DNA from: Bifidobacterium sp. UBA744
Lineage (GTDB): Bacteria > Actinomycetota > Actinomycetes > Actinomycetales > Bifidobacteriaceae
Assembly: GCA_002298605.1 (NCBI GenBank)
Contig: DBKS01000031.1
Coordinates: forward strand, 1 to 37,011
Length of the DNA: 37,011 bases
Reading direction: 5' to 3'
In this document: in pieces, positions 23,988-33,733 of the stretch
How the letters are laid out: the number at the start of each line of letters is the position of its first letter
Numbering within the stretch: position 1 is the stretch's first letter
The notes under the pieces: generated by a model
What the model was told of the DNA's origin: nothing
Seen by the model: the letters and a program-made list of their open reading frames with translations, nothing else
Databases searched by the model: none
Made by a program: the position numbers and the translations under genes

Positions 23988-25442
23988 ATGACGCGGCATA
24001 CCAGCATCAGAAGGGGCTTCGCATGTCTGAGCCGGCCGCTTGTCGTCGTTCTGTCGTCGGCTGTCACGCTTGCCGGTTGCGTGGGATTCGTCGCCGCCGA
24101 CATCTTCGACGTGGTTCCCGGCCCTCTGACATTGAGTCCCGTGACGGTGCGATCCTTCGAATCTCCTCGCGGCGCGGTGCTGTCCTCGCCGGTGGCGGCC
24201 TCCCTGGAGCAGGACGCACCCGTCGACAATGCCTCGTTGACTGCCCTTGCCGACACCTTCGCCGCGGCGCCCGGCGTCGGTTCCGACTATTCCCTGACCG
24301 TTACCTCGTCCAATGGCGAGACGCTGCTGGAGCGCAACGGCGATGTTCAGCGCGAACCGGCGTCCACGATGAAAACCCTTACCGCATTGGCGGCTTCCCT
24401 GGCACTGGATACGGATTCCACGCTGGATACGGAGGTCCGTCTGGCTCAATCCGAATCGGGCGCGACGATCACGCTGACCGGGCATGGAGACATGCTGCTC
24501 GGCGAGGGGGATTCGGACCCCGATCATGTCAATGGCCGGGCCGGATTGGGCACGCTTGCCGCCGAAACCGCCGCGGCGCTCGAGCAGCGTGGCATTACAT
24601 CGGTGAATCTGGCATACGATGATTCGATGTTCGGTTCGCAGCGTGACGTGCCGAATATCGAGCAGAATAATGGCGGTCATGCGTATGCCACGGCGGTGTC
24701 GTCCATGGCGGTGGACGGCGGCCGTATATGGGGTGCGATGAAGCGGCCCTCCAATCCGGACGAACTTCATGTGTACCCGACGCTGTCGGTGGCCACCGCG
24801 TCCGATGCCGCGCACGCGTTCGCCACGCAGCTGACCGGTCATGGGATTGCGGTGAACGGTGAGGTGGTCGAAGGGACCACCCCCGCCAACACGTCTCCCA
24901 TTGCCACGGTGCACTCCGCCACCATCGGCGAGATCATGGCGTTTATGCTGCATAACTCGGACAATACGCAAGCTGAACTGCTGGGACGGCTGACTGCCCT
25001 GAAAACCGGGGGCGACAACTCGCCCGCAGGAGCTACGGCGGCTGTGAAACGCCAGTTGGAGCAGCATGGCGTCAGCACCGGGGGATTGGTAATGGCCGAC
25101 TGTTCCGGCCTGGCTCCCGGTTCGCAGCTCGCGGTGCGGACGTTGGCCGGCGTGCAGCATGCGATGCTTCACGGGGGCAGCGCGACGGCTGCGGCAGCGG
25201 AGGGGCTTGCCGTTACCGGTCTGAACGGCACGGTGTCGGTCCGAAGGCATTTCAGCGAGGAATCCTATGGCCTGGTGCGTGCCAAAACCGGCAGCCTGTC
25301 CGGCGTGCGTTCCCTGAGCGGCAATTGCTCCAGGATCTCGGGCGGCGTGCTGATCTTTTCGATTGTCGTCAATCATTCTTCGGATACGGCGGCGGCGAAT
25401 AACGCCATTGACGCCTTCGTCTCCGGCCTGGTGCGGCTGTAG
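23988..25442 (+). CDS. dacB: D-alanyl-D-alanine carboxypeptidase/endopeptidase, PBP4-like (peptidase S13), predicted lipoprotein
   Basis: A penicillin-binding protein that trims peptidoglycan stem peptides or cross-links outside the membrane. The 484-residue protein carries the three active-site motifs: SxxK as STMK (Ser126-Lys129), SxN as SDN (324-326) and KTG (433-435). The N terminus has basic residues, a hydrophobic core (RPLVVVLSSAVT) and LAGC ending at Cys31, a lipobox, so it is probably processed by signal peptidase II and lipid-anchored; LspA is encoded in this window. ATG 23988 follows AGAGG closely; the frame is open to 23955 but homology does not need it. tilS starts 12 nt downstream, the usual actinobacterial arrangement. 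Confidence 0.93.
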   Translation: MTRHTSIRRGFACLSRPLVVVLSSAVTLAGCVGFVAADIFDVVPGPLTLSPVTVRSFESPRGAVLSSPVAASLEQDAPVDNASLTALADTFAAAPGVGSDYSLTVTSSNGETLLERNGDVQREPASTMKTLTALAASLALDTDSTLDTEVRLAQSESGATITLTGHGDMLLGEGDSDPDHVNGRAGLGTLAAETAAALEQRGITSVNLAYDDSMFGSQRDVPNIEQNNGGHAYATAVSSMAVDGGRIWGAMKRPSNPDELHVYPTLSVATASDAAHAFATQLTGHGIAVNGEVVEGTTPANTSPIATVHSATIGEIMAFMLHNSDNTQAELLGRLTALKTGGDNSPAGATAAVKRQLEQHGVSTGGLVMADCSGLAPGSQLAVRTLAGVQHAMLHGGSATAAAAEGLAVTGLNGTVSVRRHFSEESYGLVRAKTGSLSGVRSLSGNCSRISGGVLIFSIVVNHSSDTAAANNAIDAFVSGLVRL

Positions 25443-25454
25443 GCGGGATCGGCG

Positions 25455-26573
25455 ATGGCGTATTCGGCGGCGCTGCGCAGGGGCATCGGACAGGTGCGCG
25501 GGGCTTTGCAGGCTGTGGGGCTGGTGCGTCAGGACGAACGTTTTCGCAGGCATGGCGTGCATTCGCCGTCGGCGGATGCCCCACTGGTTCTGGTCGCATG
25601 CTCCGGTGGGCGTGATTCCATGGCGTTGGCGGCAGTTGCCCATATTGTGTGCTCGTCGTTGGGGTTGCGGTGCGGCGCGGCGATCGTCGATCACGGGATC
25701 GACGCTCATTCCGGCGACGTGACCGCGCGGACGATTGCCCGCTGCCGGGAGCTCGGTCTGTCCCCGGTGATGTCGCGCCGCATCGATATCGGTGATGTCG
25801 CGGGGCGGGGCGTGGAGGCCGCGGCGCGCGAGGCGCGGTATGACGCGCTGGTCGGCATGGCCGGCGCAGCTGACTCGTCGGCTGATGCCCCGGGCGGGTC
25901 CGCCGCCGCCATATTGCTGGCGCATACGCGTGACGATCAGGCTGAAACCGTGCTGATTGGCCTGTCGCGCAGCGGGGGCCTGGATGCCGTTGTCGGTATG
26001 CCGGAACGCTTTGAGCGCCAAGGCGTGCGGTTCCTTCGGCCCTGGCTGGGTCTCACCCGTGCCGAAACCACCTCGATCTGCCGCGAGTTGCGTCTGTGCT
26101 GGTGGGATGATCCCACCAACGGCGACGCGATCCCCTCCTCGCAGCCGCTGGGAGCGACGTATCCGTTGCGATCGCGTATCCGGCATGATCTGATGCCGGC
26201 GTTGGCCCGGGTTTTCGGGCATGATCCGGCGCCGTTATTGTCCTCCGGGGCCCGCAGCGCCCGTCTCGACGCGGATTACCTGCATGCGCAGGCAGCCGAT
26301 CTCGCCGCGCGGAGTCTTGTGGTGGATGACCGCGTCGCCCATCTCGACGCCGCCCGGCTGGCATCATCCCATCCCGCGCTGCGCAGACGTGTGATTGTCG
26401 CGGCGCTGAGGTCACTTGACGTGCCGGTCGCCACCAAACACGTCGAGGCGATCGACCGCCTCATTGCGGATTGGCACGGGCAGGGGGATGTCCATCTTCC
26501 CAGCGACTGCTCGGCAAGTCGTCAGGGTCAAGTCATTGAAGTGTGCAAAGATAGGCCCCATGCGAATCGCTGA
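25455..26573 (+). CDS. tilS: tRNA(Ile)-lysidine synthetase TilS
   Basis: Attaches lysine to C34 of the CAU-anticodon tRNA-Ile, so that it reads AUA codons. The 372-residue protein has the PP-loop ATP motif SGGRDSMAL (50-58), AAIVDHGIDAHSGD, GVEAAAREARYDAL, LAHTRDDQAETVLIGLSRSGG and RPWLGLTRAET, and CWWDDPTNGD as the substrate-binding stretch. The usual motif is SGGxDS, which fits. The C terminus is short, as in other actinobacterial TilS. The gene overlaps the hpt start by 14 nt. Confidence 0.95.
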   Translation: MAYSAALRRGIGQVRGALQAVGLVRQDERFRRHGVHSPSADAPLVLVACSGGRDSMALAAVAHIVCSSLGLRCGAAIVDHGIDAHSGDVTARTIARCRELGLSPVMSRRIDIGDVAGRGVEAAAREARYDALVGMAGAADSSADAPGGSAAAILLAHTRDDQAETVLIGLSRSGGLDAVVGMPERFERQGVRFLRPWLGLTRAETTSICRELRLCWWDDPTNGDAIPSSQPLGATYPLRSRIRHDLMPALARVFGHDPAPLLSSGARSARLDADYLHAQAADLAARSLVVDDRVAHLDAARLASSHPALRRRVIVAALRSLDVPVATKHVEAIDRLIADWHGQGDVHLPSDCSASRQGQVIEVCKDRPHANR

Positions 26574-27123
26574 CGTACAAGATGACATTGACCATGAGCT
26601 GGTTTCCAAGGAACAGATCGACCAACGTATCCGGCAAATCGCCGATCAGGTGAGCAAGGACTATCGGGACAAGAACCTGCTGCTTGTCGCGGTGCTCAAA
26701 GGGGCGGTGAATACGCTGGTCGAGTTTTCCCAGGCACTGTCCATACCGGTCGAGATGGATTTCATGAGCCTGTCCAGCTATGGTTCCGGCACAACATCAT
26801 CCGGCACCATCACGGTGAGGCAGGATCTGTCCACCGATGTTCGCGGACGGCACATTCTCATTACCGAGGATATCGTTGATTCAGGCCGGACCCTCGCATG
26901 GCTCGTCGAGGAACTCAAACGTCGCGGGGCGGCATCGGTTGAGGTCTTCGCCCTGCTGGAGAAGCCGGCTCGGCGAGAGGTGGACGTTGACGTGAAATAT
27001 CGGGGATTCAATATTCCGGACGAATTCGTGGTCGGTTTCGGCCTCGACTTTGACGAACGATATCGCAACCTCGAATCCATTGCGGTTCTTAAGCCGCGTG
27101 TATACCAAGGAGATGAGGCATGA
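26560..27123 (+). CDS. hpt: Hypoxanthine phosphoribosyltransferase
   Basis: Purine salvage: converts hypoxanthine or guanine plus PRPP to IMP or GMP. The 187-residue length is standard. Motifs are LLLVAVLKGAVNTLVEF (pyrophosphate-binding loop), MDFMSLSSYGSGTTSSG (flexible active-site loop), LITEDIVDSGRTLAWL (PRPP motif) and EFVVGFGLDFDERYRNL. The start at ATG 26560 lies inside the end of tilS, with only a weak AAAGATAGG before it, so translation is probably coupled. The frame is open well upstream, but only the part from here is homologous. It overlaps ftsH by 4 nt (ATGA). Confidence 0.96.
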   Translation: MRIADVQDDIDHELVSKEQIDQRIRQIADQVSKDYRDKNLLLVAVLKGAVNTLVEFSQALSIPVEMDFMSLSSYGSGTTSSGTITVRQDLSTDVRGRHILITEDIVDSGRTLAWLVEELKRRGAASVEVFALLEKPARREVDVDVKYRGFNIPDEFVVGFGLDFDERYRNLESIAVLKPRVYQGDEA

Positions 27124-29186
27124 GCTATCCGCAGGGGCCGCAGCGGCCCAATAGCAACAATCGGCCCAATAACGGCAATCCGTTCGCCGGCAGGGGTAAC
27201 GGGGGCAATAATGGCAACGGAGGCAAACGTCCGCTGTGGCAGTCTCCGTGGCTGTGGGTGGCGGTGGTCGTGCTGCTTGCCATGAGCGCATTCTCGATGT
27301 TCTCGATCGGCGGCACCCAAACCATCGACACCAAGGATGGCCTGACCCTGATCCAGAACGGTCAGGCCACATACGCGCAGATCACCGACAATGCGCAGAA
27401 GGTCCGCCTGGAGCTGAAAAGCGACTTCACCAAAACGGATCCCGATACCAAGCGCGTGAAGAACTACGGCAAGGACGTCCAGTTCTACTACACCTTCGCC
27501 CAGGGGCAGCAGATCTCGCAGGCCGTTCAGCAGGCCAATCTTTCCAAGGGTTGGACCTCGAACATGCAGCAGACCAGCATGTTGAGCTACCTGTTCAGCT
27601 CGATGCTGCCGATCCTTATCTTCTTCGGCCTGTTCTGGTTCCTGATGTCGCGCATGCAGGGCGCGTCCGGCATGTTCGGCATGGGGGGCAAGAAGAACAA
27701 CGGCAAGCTGCTTGACGGCCAGACCCCGAAGACGAAGTTCAAGGACGTGGCCGGCGAGGACGAGGCGCTTGCCGAGGTCGAGGAGATCAAGGACTTCCTG
27801 CAGAATCCCGCCAGATACAAGGCGCTGGGCGCGCGCATCCCGCGCGGCGTCCTGCTGTACGGCCCTCCCGGCACCGGTAAGACCCTGCTGGCGCGCGCCA
27901 TCGCCGGCGAGGCTGGCGTGCCGTTCTACTCGATGGCGGGCTCCGACTTCGTCGAAATGTTCGTCGGCCTTGGCGCCTCCCGCGTCCGTGACCTGTTCGA
28001 CGAGGCGAAGAAGAACGCCCCGGCCATCATCTTCATCGACGAGATCGACGCCGTGGGCCGCAAGCGCGGGTCCGGCATGGGCGGCGGCCATGATGAGCGC
28101 GAGCAGACGCTGAACCAGCTGCTTGTCGAAATGGACGGTTTCGACAACGACACCAACCTCATCATCATCGCCGCGACGAACCGTCCCGATGTGCTCGATC
28201 CGGCCCTGCTGCGTCCGGGCCGTTTCGACCGTCAGGTGGGCGTGGCCGCTCCCGACCTTGAAGGTCGTGAGGCGATTCTCAAGGTGCACGCCAAGGGCAA
28301 GCCGTTCGTGCCGGATGTCGATCTGCACACGGTTGCCGTGCGCACCCCGGGCTTTACCGGCGCCGACCTGGCCAATGTACTGAACGAGGCCGCTCTGCTG
28401 TGCGCCCGTTCCGGCGCCCAGCTGATCGACAACCGGGCCATCGACGAGGCAATCGACCGTGTGATGAGCGGTCCCCGCAAGAAGTCCAAGGGCATGGCGC
28501 TCGAGGAGCTGCGCAACACCGCGTATCACGAGGGTGGCCATGCCTTGGTCGCCGCGGCGCTGCACAACACCGATCCGGTGACCAAGGTCACGATCCTTCC
28601 GCGAGGCCGCGCGCTTGGCTACACCGCGGTGATGCCCACCGAGGATCGCTATTCGGAGTCCCGCAACGCGCTGCTTGATCAGATGGCTTACGCGATGGGT
28701 GGCCGCACCGCCGAGGAAGTGGTGTTCCATGACCCGACCACCGGCGCTTCGAACGATATTGAGAAGGCCACCAAGATCGCCCGCACGATGGTGACCCAGT
28801 ACGGTTTCTCCGCGCAGCTCGGGGCGATCAAGTACGGTGACGAGGATGACCAGACCACGGTGATGGATGGTCTGCAGCCGCGTCAGTATTCCGATCGCAC
28901 CGCCGAAATCATCGATGACGAGGTCCGTCAGCTGGTGGAAACCGCCCATACCGAGGCATGGACGATCATCAACGAGAATCGCGATGTGCTCGATGAGCTG
29001 GTGCGCCAGCTACTGATCAAGCAGACGCTGAACGAGAAGGAGCTCGGCGTCATCTTCGCCAACCTGAAGAAGGCCCCGGAGCGTTCCGTCTGGCTGTCGA
29101 ACAGCAAGCGTCCCGATTCGGATCTGCCGCCTGTGCCGATTCCGGAGGATCTGAAGCGTTCCGTCGGCATGAAACCCGGCGAATGA
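27120..29186 (+). CDS. ftsH: ATP-dependent zinc metalloprotease FtsH
   Basis: A membrane-bound hexameric AAA+ protease for quality control of membrane and regulatory proteins. It has 688 residues. A low-complexity Asn/Gly/Pro N terminus precedes the first transmembrane helix (WLWVAVVVLLAMSAFSMF); after a small external domain comes the second (YLFSSMLPILIFFGLFWFLM). The AAA domain has Walker A GPPGTGKT (248-255), Walker B IIFIDEIDAVG and the second region of homology NRPDVLDPALLRPGRFDRQV. The zinc site is HEGGH (470-474), with a further Asp ligand expected near TTGASNDIEKAT. AAGGAG at 27107-27112 precedes the start. It ends the conserved dacB-tilS-hpt-ftsH run. Confidence 0.98.
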   Translation: MSYPQGPQRPNSNNRPNNGNPFAGRGNGGNNGNGGKRPLWQSPWLWVAVVVLLAMSAFSMFSIGGTQTIDTKDGLTLIQNGQATYAQITDNAQKVRLELKSDFTKTDPDTKRVKNYGKDVQFYYTFAQGQQISQAVQQANLSKGWTSNMQQTSMLSYLFSSMLPILIFFGLFWFLMSRMQGASGMFGMGGKKNNGKLLDGQTPKTKFKDVAGEDEALAEVEEIKDFLQNPARYKALGARIPRGVLLYGPPGTGKTLLARAIAGEAGVPFYSMAGSDFVEMFVGLGASRVRDLFDEAKKNAPAIIFIDEIDAVGRKRGSGMGGGHDEREQTLNQLLVEMDGFDNDTNLIIIAATNRPDVLDPALLRPGRFDRQVGVAAPDLEGREAILKVHAKGKPFVPDVDLHTVAVRTPGFTGADLANVLNEAALLCARSGAQLIDNRAIDEAIDRVMSGPRKKSKGMALEELRNTAYHEGGHALVAAALHNTDPVTKVTILPRGRALGYTAVMPTEDRYSESRNALLDQMAYAMGGRTAEEVVFHDPTTGASNDIEKATKIARTMVTQYGFSAQLGAIKYGDEDDQTTVMDGLQPRQYSDRTAEIIDDEVRQLVETAHTEAWTIINENRDVLDELVRQLLIKQTLNEKELGVIFANLKKAPERSVWLSNSKRPDSDLPPVPIPEDLKRSVGMKPGE

Positions 29187-29225
29187 TTCGCGGATGGGCG
29201 AGAGCGATTCATCGTTGAACTGACC

Positions 29226-29303
29226 ATATGGGATAGGGGTTGTCACGCAGCGGCGGCCCCTATCTGCATATCGCGTGTGTGATTCCGACAGACTGATAGG
29301 GGG
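29226..29303 (+). promoter_or_regulatory. Possible RNA switch: mutually exclusive hairpins before the FolK-like gene
   Basis: GATAGGGG occurs at 29232-29239 and again at 29295-29302, where it is the Shine-Dalgarno of the next gene. CCCCTATC at 29257-29264 is complementary to both. The first pairing extends outward (ATATG 29226-29230 with CATAT 29267-29271) to about 14 bp and leaves the ribosome site free; the alternative pairing hides it in an 8-bp helix with a 30-nt loop. The first hairpin may alternatively be just an ftsH transcript end. No known riboswitch consensus is recognised. Confidence 0.5.
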
Positions 29304-29313
29304 AATGGCAACA

Positions 29314-30036
29314 ATGACGAACGACATTACGGCGCGGGTGGCGTTAACCGCACCTGCTGAACTGATTGCCGCTTTTCGCGGCGGCGTGCGTGTGGATGTG
29401 ATCGTGCATGCGGCGGATGGCGGCGTGACGCAGCTGGCCGATGTGACGTCGGTTTCATTGAACGGCGATGATGGCGTGCTGGCGCCCGCTGTGGATTCGG
29501 CGGTGCCGGGCTCTTCGGAGACGTCGGCGTCTTCGTCCGAGCAACCGGGGCGGATTGCCCGCCGTGCCGTGATATCCCTCGAGTCCACGTCTTCTGAGGC
29601 CGAAACCCTGTTTCGCTCGGCCATCGCCTCCATTGACGGCATTCCCGGGAACCAGGTGGAAGGCATTTCCCCTTTGTACAACGTGACCAACTATGACGGT
29701 CCGGATGCCATGGCCGCGGTGATCCAGATCACGTCAAGGCTCGGCGCCAGGCATCTGATAGCCGCGCTGGGCACGGTCGAAGCCTCGTTGGCTGATCAGG
29801 TGGATCTTGATCTGGTCGATATGGACGGCGTGACCAGTGACGAACCGGATTGCCGTGTTCCGTGGCCTTCGGCCTCGCATCGCGCTGCGGTGCTGGCGCC
29901 TTGGCTTGACATGGATTCCGATGCTCGGCTTGGCAAGGATCCGGTATCGTTTCTGCTGGCCATGGCCCCTGACGCGGATCGGGCCGGATTGCTGTCCGCC
30001 AATTGGATCCTTGGCGGATTGGAGGGGAATGCATGA
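29314..30036 (+). CDS. Degenerate FolK-like (HPPK family) protein
   Basis: A 240-residue protein whose residues 84-205 follow the fold order of hydroxymethyl-dihydropterin pyrophosphokinase (FolK), but with key residues missing. The start signature LGSN is LEST (89-92). The S-x-x-Y element is present as ISPLYNVTNYDGPD. The block with the two ATP-binding arginines and the GPR before the catalytic aspartates is absent, although DLDLV (164-168) keeps the DxD. The conserved PH is PW (183-184). Residues 1-80 are not recognisable. In other actinobacteria folE, folP, folB and folK lie between ftsH and DUF3180; here only this remnant remains. It is probably not an active HPPK; it may have a new role. 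ATG 29314 is best spaced from AGGGGG at 29298-29303. Confidence 0.7.
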   Translation: MTNDITARVALTAPAELIAAFRGGVRVDVIVHAADGGVTQLADVTSVSLNGDDGVLAPAVDSAVPGSSETSASSSEQPGRIARRAVISLESTSSEAETLFRSAIASIDGIPGNQVEGISPLYNVTNYDGPDAMAAVIQITSRLGARHLIAALGTVEASLADQVDLDLVDMDGVTSDEPDCRVPWPSASHRAAVLAPWLDMDSDARLGKDPVSFLLAMAPDADRAGLLSANWILGGLEGNA

Positions 30037-30533
30037 GTGCTCGTCGCACACCGTGGTGGCAATATGCCGCGGCCGTCGCCCTGGGATTGGCAGCCGGGGC
30101 CCTGCTGGTCAAAATCACCGAGAAAAGTGATCTGGCATTGATCGGCGCGCCCTGGATCGTGCCGATTGCGTTGGGCATTATCGGCATTGCCGTGTTTGTG
30201 CTGGCCTATCAGGTTCACCTGTACATCAAGGGAAAACGCAAATATCTCAATCCCGCGGTTTCGATCTACGCATTGGTGCTCTCCAAGGCGTTGGGATTGG
30301 CCTCGGCCGCATTGCTCGGCTGGTATGGCGGGCAGATGCTGGCCAGCATTTGCCATGCGGATGCGCCCTTCTACTCCGAGGCGATCGTCGAATGCGCGGT
30401 CAGCGCCGTGGTATGTCTGATTGATATGATCATCGGCATGGTGGGGGAGCGATTCTGCCAGTTGCCGCCCAATGAGGGGCCGGAACATCCGAAAACGAAA
30501 GCCGCCGAAGCGGCGCGACAGGCCGTCGCCTGA
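30033..30533 (+). CDS. DUF3180 family membrane protein
   Basis: A 166-residue membrane protein with four hydrophobic segments: WWQYAAAVALGLAAGALLV, APWIVPIALGIIGIAVFVLAYQVHLYI, SIYALVLSKALGLASAALLGWYGGQML and AIVECAVSAVVCLIDMIIGMVG. The pattern, the short cytoplasmic tail and the position after a folK-like gene match the DUF3180 family of actinobacteria, whose function is unknown. GGAGGGG at 30021-30027 precedes the ATG, which overlaps the previous stop by 4 nt (ATGA), so it is cotranslated with the FolK-like protein. It is the last gene of the dacB-ftsH operon and converges on tesB. Confidence 0.85.
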   Translation: MSARRTPWWQYAAAVALGLAAGALLVKITEKSDLALIGAPWIVPIALGIIGIAVFVLAYQVHLYIKGKRKYLNPAVSIYALVLSKALGLASAALLGWYGGQMLASICHADAPFYSEAIVECAVSAVVCLIDMIIGMVGERFCQLPPNEGPEHPKTKAAEAARQAVA

Positions 30534-30568
30534 CCCACTTTGACGGCTTGTCGTCCCACCGCCGACTG

Positions 30569-31477
30569 CTATTTCGTCGGATTCGGCACCCGGACCATGG
30601 CCTCCTGCGCCATGGCAGCGACGAGCTCGCCGTCCTGCGAATAGACCTTTGCGTTGGCCAAACCGCGCCCGTGTGCTGCGGTCGGCGTGTCCTGCACATA
30701 CAGATGCCATTGGCTCACGTCGATATCGCGGTACCACCACATGGAGTGGTCGATGGTGGCATATGAGATGCCGGGGGTCATAAAGCTCAATCCCGCGCGC
30801 CGCACAATAGGCTCCATCATGATCTGATCGCAGCCCAGTGCCAGTATCGCACGGTGCATGGTTTGCGACACGTCCAGCGAGCCGTCGGTGCGCATCCACA
30901 CCATTTGCTTGCCGGAATGGCTGGTGGCGGTGTTGTCCGAGCCGAGCATCACCGTCGAAGTGACGTGGCGAATGTCGAACGGCGATTTCTTGGCATAGTA
31001 GTTGGCGAACGGGGATTTGTCCGCATATGGCTGCATCAGTTCCCTGGCGCTGGTCAGACTTTCCGGATCCGGCACGTCAGTCGGCATGGGATCGGCATAT
31101 TCCACGCCGTTCTGGCCCTTTTTCTGGAAACTTGCGATGGCTGTGAGAATCGGTCCCTCCGCCTGCGTGACGTTGACTCGACGGGAGGAGAAGGAACGGC
31201 CGTCCCGCAGCAGTTCGACGTCGAACAGCACGTCCTGGCGGATGTCCCCGGCGGAGATGAAGTAGCCGTGGATCGAATCGGGCAGTCGTCCCTCGGGTAC
31301 GGTTTTGGCCGCCGCTATGACGCTTTGTGCGATGACCTGGCCGCCGTAGACGCGGCCGGTGGGGAAGTACAGGCTCTCGCCATTGATGTATGTGTGGCTG
31401 CGATACCGCGATGGTTCGCCGAGCTCCAGCACATGCACCAGATGCTCCAACGGGGTGGTGGGCTTGGCCTGTGTCAT
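30569..31477 (-). CDS. tesB: Acyl-CoA thioesterase II (TesB)
   Basis: A double-hotdog thioesterase that hydrolyses acyl-CoA to free fatty acid and CoA in the cytosol. It has 302 residues from ATG 31477. Motifs: GRVYGGQVIAQSVIAAAKTV, HSIHGYF-type stretch (DSIHGYFISAGD), FDVELLRDGRSFSSRRVNVTQ, and near the C terminus ATIDHSMWWYRDIDVSQWHLY, which contains the family aspartate, plus GRGLANAKVYSQDGELVA. The GAGG at 31486-31489 is well spaced for 31477 and too close for the in-frame ATG at 31483. It lies 264 nt downstream of ettA and seems to have its own promoter region with a palindrome at 31545-31563. Confidence 0.95.
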   Translation of the reverse strand: MTQAKPTTPLEHLVHVLELGEPSRYRSHTYINGESLYFPTGRVYGGQVIAQSVIAAAKTVPEGRLPDSIHGYFISAGDIRQDVLFDVELLRDGRSFSSRRVNVTQAEGPILTAIASFQKKGQNGVEYADPMPTDVPDPESLTSARELMQPYADKSPFANYYAKKSPFDIRHVTSTVMLGSDNTATSHSGKQMVWMRTDGSLDVSQTMHRAILALGCDQIMMEPIVRRAGLSFMTPGISYATIDHSMWWYRDIDVSQWHLYVQDTPTAAHGRGLANAKVYSQDGELVAAMAQEAMVRVPNPTK

Positions 31478-31544
31478 GAGCATGTCCTCGATTCTTGCGT
31501 TCAATTGTCGATTCAGTTGTCGAAGTCTGCGACGGTTCTTCACC

Positions 31545-31563
31545 GTACCGTCGCCTACGGTAC
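31545..31563 (-). promoter_or_regulatory. Inverted repeat upstream of tesB, candidate operator
   Basis: GTACCGT (31545-31551) and ACGGTAC (31557-31563) are perfect 7-bp arms around a 5-nt spacer, about 70 nt before tesB. The size and symmetry suit a dimeric regulator such as a TetR-type protein. None is encoded here. I see no convincing -10/-35 pair in 31478-31679, so promoter placement is unknown. Confidence 0.45.
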
Positions 31564-31679
31564 TACGTAATGGTGAACGATACGTTAGATTCCGTAATGA
31601 ACCATTCATGCGTGACGGGGCGTCCCGCCAAACCACGGGATCCGTGCGTTCGGGTGCTGATCTGGATGCCATCAGCATC

Positions 31680-31712
31680 AGAGGGAACGACACCGACTGG
31701 GTCGCTCCCTCT
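31680..31712 (-). terminator. Hairpin terminator after ettA
   Basis: AGAGGGAACGAC (31680-31691) and GTCGCTCCCTCT (31701-31712) form a 12-bp stem with one wobble pair (G-U when read as minus-strand RNA) and a 9-nt loop, 30 nt after the ettA stop. There is no clear T tract. It separates ettA from tesB. Confidence 0.65.
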
Positions 31713-31741
31713 GATATCGCGCTACTGTGGCGAGCCGATGC

Positions 31742-33418
<1,677 letters not shown>

Positions 33419-33423
33419 AGAAG

Positions 33424-33442
33424 TGTCTTATCCTGTCTTATC
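33424..33442 (-). repeat. Tandem 9-mer GATAAGACA in the ettA leader
   Basis: On the minus strand GATAAGACA occurs twice with one base between (33442-33434 and 33432-33424), giving a 10-bp period, one helical turn, directly before the ettA start. It could be a binding site for two protein units, or simply a small duplication next to the weak ribosome binding site. Confidence 0.5.
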
Positions 33443-33733
33443 GTTGCAATTCCAACGTTTTGCGGGACTTGGATTCCGTGATGACGCAAATTGAAATGAC
33501 ACAACCGTTTTCGGGGTGTCCCGGGCGGCTCGTTGCGTGTCGTTCGCTGTTGTGGTTGTCCCGTGTCATCGCCGGCGCCTTGGCCCTACGCAAAAGCACC
33601 TTGTGGATTATCCCATATCCCGTCGTCATGCCGCAACAGTGCAATGGTGCGGTGCTGGTGTCGGGGCGAGGCAAGATTCTCGGGCAACAAGGGCGTCAAT
33701 GGGTCGGTATTGCTCCGTGCGTGGCGGTTCTTG
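33443..33733 (-). other. Intergenic region upstream of ettA, no gene seen
   Basis: About 290 nt between the ettA leader and the end of the next minus-strand gene. Open frames on either strand look compositionally non-coding and lack ribosome binding sites or recognisable motifs. It should hold the ettA promoter; I found no convincing box pair. The segment 33481-33503 contains ATGACGCA and ATGACACA 7 nt apart, a pattern that recurs at 36870-36891. Confidence 0.5.

Noticed and set aside
26778..28949. 723-codon open frame on the minus strand across hpt and ftsH
   Set aside because: Antisense shadow of two well-supported genes; no motifs or ribosome binding site.
29226..29303. Tetrahydrofolate riboswitch before the FolK-like gene
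   Set aside because: Tempting by context, but I cannot see the conserved THF aptamer elements; only the three-part pairing is supported.
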